Assembly: GCA_964371365.1 (NCBI GenBank)
Contig: CAYJMO010000015.1
Location: 1 to 27,786 of the forward strand
Direction of reading: 5' to 3'
Length of the DNA: 27,786 bases
Origin: CAYJBH01 sp964371365
GTDB lineage: Bacteria; Bacillota; Clostridia; Oscillospirales; Ruminococcaceae
The notes beneath the pieces were generated by a model. It worked only from the letters and a program-made list of their open reading frames with translations, ran no database searches and was not told the DNA's origin. Made by a program: the position numbers and the translations under genes. Shown in pieces: positions 23,611 through 27,786 of this stretch; the first letter of the stretch is position 1; every line of letters starts with the position of its first letter.

Positions 23611-25278
23611 ATGAATCTAAAACTTGCACTGGGCAAAAAGGCGGCGATTGTGATAATCGTAATGTCGATATCCCTGACTATTCTTACCGCCACAATCAGC
23701 TACAACATCTATGCAGACACAATGGACGAGCACTACCGCACCTTGACGCAGGATGTCGCTCAAACCGCCTCCAACGTCATCGACGGTGATATGGTTGAGG
23801 AGTACGCCGACTTTGTGTTGAGCACCTACCGCGACAACCTCGACGCCCTGCCGAACGACGAGGCGAGCGCCGCCGCATATTTTGAGAAGTTCGCGGCGAT
23901 ACATGACGAGGATTATTTTGAAAACTATGAAATGTTAGAGGGGATAAAGGAGGCGAGCAACGTGCTTTACCTCTATATCACCACCGTCGACGTTGAAACA
24001 AAGACCGGCCTTTATATCTTTGATATCGATGATTCCGAGTATGCATGTGACCCCGGATACCCCGATGTTTTAGAGGAATCTAACTGGGGAATCTTTGACG
24101 ATCCGAGCATCGGTTTCCCTCCCTATATTCTACACTCCGACTTTGGATGGCTATCCACAGCCGGTGTTCCCATCTACAACTCATCCGACGAGGTGGTAGG
24201 CTATGCGATGGTGGACATCTCAATGGATGATGTCATGCAGGACCGGTACAACTTCTTAATCCTGCTCTTGATTGTCTCGGTCGTTGCGACAGCAATCTTG
24301 GTCGCGCTCTTTATCTATGTAACCAACAAGGCGGTCGTCGGTCCCATTAACCGATTAGCCGGTGCGGCCTCCCTTTATGTCTCGGACAAGGAGGGTGAGG
24401 CAGACGGTTCCCTCTCAGCGATACAGCGTCTGGAGATTAAGACCGGCGACGAGATTGAAAACCTGCTCAACGTCATGCGTCAGATGGAGTTTGACATCGC
24501 GTCCTACATTGACAACATCACCAATATTGCCGCCGAAAAGGAGCGTATCGGCGCCGAGCTGAACGTTGCACAAAAAATTCAGGCGGACATGCTCCCGCGC
24601 ATATTCCCTACCTATTCCGATGTAGTGGCGTTTGATGTGCATGCAACCATGACCCCTGCAAAAGAGGTTGGCGGTGACTTTTATGATCTATTCTATGTCG
24701 ATGAAAACCATTTTGCGTTAGTGGTCGCCGATGTATCCGGCAAGGGAGTGCCGGCCTCGCTGTTTATGGTTATCTCAAAAACCATCATTAAGAATCAGAT
24801 ACTGTCCGGCAAGGATATCGTGTCGGTCTTTGAAAACGTCAACGCGCAACTCTGTGAGAATAATGATTCCGAGATGTTTGTCACGGTATGGCTGGGTGTT
24901 ATCGACCTTCGCACCGGCACAATGAAATGTGTCAACGCCGGACATGAATACCCGATTTTAAAAAGAGGCGACCGATACGAAGTGTTCAAGGACAAACACG
25001 GCTTTGTGCTCGCCGGCTTTGAGAGCTCGAGATATAAAGAGTATGAAATACAGTTAAACCATGGAGATGAGCTGTTTGTCTATACCGACGGCGTGCCGGA
25101 GGCGACCAATGCCGATAACGAGCTGTTCGGTATAGAGCGCACCGTGGAATCTCTTAATAAAAAAGAGAGTGCCACACAACAGGAACGACTCACCATACTC
25201 AAATCCGACATCGACAATTTTGTCGGCGATGCTCCCCAGTTCGACGATATAACTATGCTCGGCTTTAAATACAAGTAA
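23611..25278 (+). CDS. Membrane sensor SpoIIE-type PP2C phosphatase
   Basis: Serine/threonine phosphatase of the RsbU/SpoIIE class, expected to dephosphorylate a STAS-domain antagonist in partner switching. The 555-residue protein has a membrane helix (about 11-33), an extracytoplasmic dCache-like sensor (35-210), a second helix (214-240), a HAMP-like linker and coiled segment (240-330), and a PP2C domain with GGDFYDLF, VADVSGKGVPASLF, FVYTDGVPEA and FDDITML holding the metal-binding Asp residues. All catalytic Asp motifs are present. GAAAGGA lies seven bases before the ATG. It sits between the MATE fusion and the RsbW-like kinase. Confidence 0.93.
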   Translation: MNLKLALGKKAAIVIIVMSISLTILTATISYNIYADTMDEHYRTLTQDVAQTASNVIDGDMVEEYADFVLSTYRDNLDALPNDEASAAAYFEKFAAIHDEDYFENYEMLEGIKEASNVLYLYITTVDVETKTGLYIFDIDDSEYACDPGYPDVLEESNWGIFDDPSIGFPPYILHSDFGWLSTAGVPIYNSSDEVVGYAMVDISMDDVMQDRYNFLILLLIVSVVATAILVALFIYVTNKAVVGPINRLAGAASLYVSDKEGEADGSLSAIQRLEIKTGDEIENLLNVMRQMEFDIASYIDNITNIAAEKERIGAELNVAQKIQADMLPRIFPTYSDVVAFDVHATMTPAKEVGGDFYDLFYVDENHFALVVADVSGKGVPASLFMVISKTIIKNQILSGKDIVSVFENVNAQLCENNDSEMFVTVWLGVIDLRTGTMKCVNAGHEYPILKRGDRYEVFKDKHGFVLAGFESSRYKEYEIQLNHGDELFVYTDGVPEATNADNELFGIERTVESLNKKESATQQERLTILKSDIDNFVGDAPQFDDITMLGFKYK

Positions 25279-25295
25279 TTTATAGAAAGGATGAG

Positions 25296-25709
25296 ATGAA
25301 AGAACTGACTATAAGTGCTAACCTTGATAACCTTGCCTTGGTCCAGGAGTTTGTGGAAGAGGAACTCTCGGCAAAGGGTTGCCCTATGAAGACGATAATG
25401 CCTATCTCGATAGCAGTCGAGGAGATATATGTGAACATTGCTCACTACGCCTACGGTGAGAGTGAGGGTGATGCGAGGGTAGTGATGGAGTTTTTGGAAC
25501 AGCCCTCTCGCGTGAGGTTGGATTTTATAGATAGCGGCACACCCTTTAACCCACTCATGAAAAAGGATGCCGACATTACCCTTTGTGCGGAGGAACGCGA
25601 CATCGGTGGCCTTGGAATACTGATGGTTAAAAAGAGCATGGATGAGGTGAGCTATCGATACGAGGACGACAAAAACATACTCACCATAATAAAAATACTG
25701 CAAAGCTGA
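25296..25709 (+). CDS. RsbW-like serine kinase / anti-sigma factor ATPase
   Basis: GHKL ATPase of 137 residues, the kinase arm of partner-switching modules. The N-box EEIYVN (42-47) has both Glu and the Mg-binding Asn47, G1 is IDSGTPF (78-84) and G2 is IGGLGILMVKK (103-113). All are intact, unlike the fused copy in the MATE protein. Known family members phosphorylate a STAS antagonist and sequester a sigma factor; neither is encoded in this window. GAAAGGA is close before the ATG, 17 bases after the phosphatase. A 23-base tandem duplication covers its last codons and stop. Confidence 0.9.
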   Translation: MKELTISANLDNLALVQEFVEEELSAKGCPMKTIMPISIAVEEIYVNIAHYAYGESEGDARVVMEFLEQPSRVRLDFIDSGTPFNPLMKKDADITLCAEERDIGGLGILMVKKSMDEVSYRYEDDKNILTIIKILQS

Positions 25710-25735
25710 TTTAAAAAATACTGCAAAGCCGATTT
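25690..25735. repeat. 23-base tandem duplication over a stop codon
   Basis: Bases 25690-25712 and 25713-25735 are two direct copies (core AAATACTGCAAAGC) with two mismatches. The first copy contains the end and TGA of the RsbW-like gene; the second is non-coding. Confidence 0.85.
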
Positions 25736-25741
25736 TTTAAG

Positions 25742-25770
25742 TTGCATAATGGGTCGAAATCTGATACAAT
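25742..25770 (+). promoter_or_regulatory. Predicted sigma-A promoter of the phenylacetate-CoA ligase gene
   Basis: -35 TTGCAT (25742-25747), 17 bases, and -10 TACAAT (25765-25770), 34 bases before the ATG. It suggests this gene is transcribed separately from the signalling block, although no terminator lies between them. Confidence 0.65.
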
Positions 25771-25804
25771 AGACCAAATGCTCACAACAGGGGAACGAGA
25801 ATAG

Positions 25805-27124
25805 ATGAATCACAATATTTTTAACAGGGATATGGAGTGTATGAAGCGCTCTGACCTTGAGGCTTTGCAGTTGGAACGTTTGCGCAATCTTGTGGACTAC
25901 TGCATTAAGAATGTCCCTTTTTATCGCAACCGTCTTGAAAAGGCAGGCGTCACCCCCGAGAGGATAAAGACCCTGTCCGATATTGAATATATACCCTACA
26001 CCACAAAGGAGGATCTGCGCGACACCTATCCTTTCGGTCTTTTTAGCGTGCCTCCGAAAGAGTTGGTGCGACTGCACGCCTCGTCCGGTACCACCGGCAA
26101 CCCTACCGTTGTAGGTTATACCAAGGAGGACATAGACTGCTGGTCGGAACAGGTTGCACGGCTGGTCACCGCAGCGGGCGCAACCGATGAAACATTGGTG
26201 CAGATATGTTTCGGCTACGGTATGTTCACCGGTGCACTCGGTCTGCACTACGGCATGGAGAAAATCGGCGCCACCGTCGTGCCTACCTCCTCCGGAAATA
26301 CCGAAAAACAACTTAAGTTTATGCGGGATTTTAAGACCGATGCCATTGTCGCTACCCCTACCTACTGCCTATATCTTGCCGAGGCGGCTCAGGAGCTGTC
26401 CGACCGCCATCCTATGAGCGAGTATAACATCAAATACGGCATACTCGGCAGTGAGAGCACCACCAAGGCGATGCAAACCCAGATTGAAACTCGCTGGGGC
26501 AACGACTGTTTTGTCACCGACAACTACGGTCTGTCGGAGCTCAACGGACCCGGCATCTCGGGCGAGTGCTTTAAACGTGACGGACTTCACATCAACGAGG
26601 ATCATTTCCTCTGTGAGATAATTGATCCCGTGAGTGAAAAGGTCCTCTCCCACGGAAGTCGTGGCGAGATGGTTATCACTAACCTGACCAAGCGAGGTCT
26701 GCCGATGCTCCGATACCGCACCAAGGACATAACCTCCATCAACTACGACCCGTGCGATTGCGGTCGTACCAGCGCAAGGATGGCAAAGGTTGCCGGACGT
26801 TCCGATGATATGATCAAGATACGCGGTGTCAACGTATTCCCGACACAGTTAGAGAGCGTGTTAATAGACATCGAGGGAGTTACCCCTCATTACATGTTGG
26901 TAGTTCGCACCGACAAAGTTTTTGATACTCTTGAGGTTCAGGTGGAGCTTGCCAAACCCTCCGCCGAGATGGGTGAGGACGAACTGCATCACCTTAAATC
27001 TCGCCTTGGGAAAAAAATCCACGACGGCATGAACATCAAGGTGACCGTAACCCTTATGGAACCCAAGACAATTGAGCGCTTCACCGGCAAGGCAAAAAGA
27101 GTTCAGGATTTGAGAAAAAGATAG
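25805..27124 (+). CDS. paaK: Phenylacetate-CoA ligase family enzyme
   Basis: AMP-forming ligase that activates phenylacetate, or a related aryl acid, to its CoA thioester. The 439 residues have the family N-terminus (RLRNLVDYCIKNVPFYRNRL, residues 25-44), the phosphate loop ASSGTTGNP (92-100), TDNYGLSELNGPG, LPMLRYRTKDI and the C-terminal hinge GRSDDMIKIRGVNVFPTQLE. Length is usual. In anaerobes such genes often sit beside indolepyruvate:ferredoxin oxidoreductase genes and serve aryl-acid fermentation; that pair is not in view. GGGGAACGAG lies before the ATG, and a bidirectional terminator follows at 27255-27289. The exact acid cannot be read from sequence. Confidence 0.93.
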   Translation: MNHNIFNRDMECMKRSDLEALQLERLRNLVDYCIKNVPFYRNRLEKAGVTPERIKTLSDIEYIPYTTKEDLRDTYPFGLFSVPPKELVRLHASSGTTGNPTVVGYTKEDIDCWSEQVARLVTAAGATDETLVQICFGYGMFTGALGLHYGMEKIGATVVPTSSGNTEKQLKFMRDFKTDAIVATPTYCLYLAEAAQELSDRHPMSEYNIKYGILGSESTTKAMQTQIETRWGNDCFVTDNYGLSELNGPGISGECFKRDGLHINEDHFLCEIIDPVSEKVLSHGSRGEMVITNLTKRGLPMLRYRTKDITSINYDPCDCGRTSARMAKVAGRSDDMIKIRGVNVFPTQLESVLIDIEGVTPHYMLVVRTDKVFDTLEVQVELAKPSAEMGEDELHHLKSRLGKKIHDGMNIKVTVTLMEPKTIERFTGKAKRVQDLRKR

Positions 27125-27220
27125 AACCAACCTTATTGATGCTATCTACGTGCAAGACTTTTGTCTGATGTTGGTAAAACCCTTGCTCTTTGACAGCTTA
27201 AAAACAGCATTTTGCGCACT

Positions 27221-27235
27221 ACCGGCACAGCCGGT
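27221..27235. other. Short G+C hairpin after paaK
   Basis: ACCGGC pairs with GCCGGT around ACA, followed by GGTTTTC. The T run is too short for a confident terminator; it may act with the next hairpin. Confidence 0.4.
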
Positions 27236-27254
27236 GGTTTTCATACAATAAAGA

Positions 27255-27289
27255 AAAACGCCCTTGCTCATAATGAGCGAGGGCGTTTT
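27255..27289 (+). terminator. Bidirectional intrinsic terminator
   Basis: Two 17-base arms (AAAACGCCCTTGCTCAT and its complement, one wobble pair) around a single central base, flanked by A and T runs on both sides. It is the likely 3' end of the paaK transcript, 130 bases past the stop. Confidence 0.8.
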
Positions 27290-27383
27290 GGCTGTCGAAA
27301 AAGGTATACCCTAAAAAATGTTGCACAAAAACTTCGTTTGAACAGAACAATAACAAAAAACAACCACAAACATAGCTTTAGCA

Positions 27384-27477
27384 AACGCGCTCAAACAAAA
27401 TTTGTGTTTGAATAATTATATAAAGCCGTTATGAGGTTTTATATAATTATGAGTTAAATTTTGTTTGCAAGAGCGTT
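27384..27477. repeat. Long imperfect inverted repeat
   Basis: The inner stem is 16 pairs (27412-27427 with 27435-27450, one G.T) around GTTATGA. An 11-pair stem (AAACAAAATTT, 27393-27403 with 27456-27466) and an outer AACGC/GCGTT pair flank it. Confidence 0.7.
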
Positions 27478-27509
27478 CTAAGTGCGGAAATCCGAGAACA
27501 CGCTGGGGT

Positions 27510-27530
27510 TCGGGGCATGCGTAGCCCCGA
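27510..27530 (+). terminator. Terminator-like hairpin inside the insertion-like segment
   Basis: TCGGGGC pairs with GCCCCGA around ATGCGTA, followed by TAGTTTTTGTT. It could end a plus-strand transcript, or be part of the repeat structure. Confidence 0.45.
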
Positions 27531-27539
27531 TAGTTTTTG

Positions 27540-27563
27540 TTACTTTTTGCTATCAAAAAGTAA
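27540..27563. repeat. Perfect 10-base palindromic arms
   Basis: TTACTTTTTG and CAAAAAGTAA around CTAT, directly after the GGGGC hairpin. Part of the non-coding insertion-like segment. Confidence 0.7.
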
Positions 27564-27731
27564 AGAAACGCGCACTGCTGCAGAGCAGAAAGAAATATGA
27601 ACACAAAGCATAATCATAACAATTGCAATCAAAAAACCGCAGATCCTACAACCCTCGCCACAAAGTTGAGAATAATTTTTTGTACAATATAACGAAGTGT
27701 GTTTTATGAAAAAAGGTTTTTTGACAGTCTG

Positions 27732-27764
27732 AGGTCGTCACGGTGATACTCGTGACGACCTTTT
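27732..27764 (+). terminator. Intrinsic terminator at the end of copy B
   Basis: AGGTCGTCACG pairs perfectly with CGTGACGACCT (27732-27742 with 27751-27761) around an eight-base loop, followed by TTTTGTTGCT. The only possible promoter close upstream is the weak one at 27666-27693, which would give a transcript of roughly 65 bases. Confidence 0.75.
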
Positions 27765-27786
27765 GTTGCTATAATATGATACAAAC

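Larger units (their letters stand above)
27330..27664. mobile_element. Possible small non-coding insertion (MITE-like)
   Basis: The segment is bounded by CACAAA direct repeats (27324-27329 and 27659-27664), while copy A has one CACAAA (14192-14197) at the same point. Inside are a long imperfect hairpin (27384-27477), a GGGGC hairpin with a T run and a 24-base palindrome, but no gene. Clear terminal inverted repeats are not seen, so the opposite event, a deletion between CACAAA repeats in copy A, is also possible. Confidence 0.35.
27293..27764 (+). repeat. Intergenic repeat cassette, copy B (interrupted)
   Basis: Bases 27293-27330 match copy A (14161-14198) at 34 of 38 positions. The continuation of copy A resumes at 27665 (GTTGAGAATAAT..., then ATATAACGAAGTG ending 27699), and a hairpin follows 32 bases later, as against 30 in copy A. 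The two halves are separated by 335 bases not found in copy A. A possible promoter, TTGAGA, 16 bases, TATAAC (27666-27693), precedes the terminal hairpin. Confidence 0.45.
27125..27786. other. Gene-free region with terminators and repeats
   Basis: No convincing coding sequence. From left to right it holds an ACCAAC/GTTGGT pair (27126-27131 with about 27170), a short hairpin (27221-27235), a terminator (27255-27289), cassette copy B interrupted by an inserted-looking segment, and a second terminator (27732-27764). A TATAAT at 27770-27775 has no matching -35. Most is A+T-rich. Confidence 0.7.

Overview
The window looks like chromosomal DNA of a strictly anaerobic Bacillota, most likely class Clostridia and Oscillospirales-like. 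The signs are an NfnAB electron-bifurcating transhydrogenase, a clostridial-type EtfBA pair, PcrA helicase, the Firmicutes-style mltG/U32 neighbourhood, GAAAGGA-type ribosome binding sites and well-formed sigma-A promoters with 17-base spacers. I see no rRNA, tRNA, CRISPR array, phage genes or intact insertion sequence.

Layout. (1) 1-3331, minus strand: operon thyA-folA-glgB (thymidylate synthase, dihydrofolate reductase, glycogen branching enzyme), ending in a palindromic repeat that supplies the glgB stop codon. (2) 3412-3864, minus: a small conserved protein with its own consensus promoter and terminator. (3) 3987-10243, plus: pcrA, tmk, a GNAT-like gene, mltG and a U32 protein of the tRNA hydroxylation type. 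(4) 10342-12450: a HAD hydrolase and a divergent MATE exporter. (5) 12572-14098, minus: an A+T-rich metal-efflux cassette, a zinc-sensor-type ArsR with a near-perfect operator next to its promoter and an SO_0444-like permease. (6) 14304-17975, minus: nfnA, nfnB and an orphan histidine kinase. (7) 18041-25709, plus: a TRAP-type solute-binding lipoprotein, etfB, etfA, a DUF2156 protein, then a signalling block: a MATE transporter fused to an RsbW-like domain, a membrane sensor PP2C phosphatase and a free RsbW-like kinase. (8) 25742-27124, plus: phenylacetate-CoA ligase. (9) 27125-27786: non-coding, rich in hairpins and repeats.

How it fits together. NfnAB and EtfBA both handle electrons between NAD(P)H, ferredoxin and flavins. 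They are transcribed divergently from promoters whose -35 boxes overlap, so the two are probably mutually exclusive in use. The strongest candidate for an undescribed system is the block at 21824-25709: the parts of a partner-switching pathway (phosphatase and kinase) with a transporter carrying a degenerate copy of the kinase domain, and no antagonist or sigma factor nearby. A second is a pair of related intergenic cassettes (14161-14299 and 27293-27764), each ending in a strong hairpin of different sequence. The second is split by about 335 bases flanked by CACAAA direct repeats.
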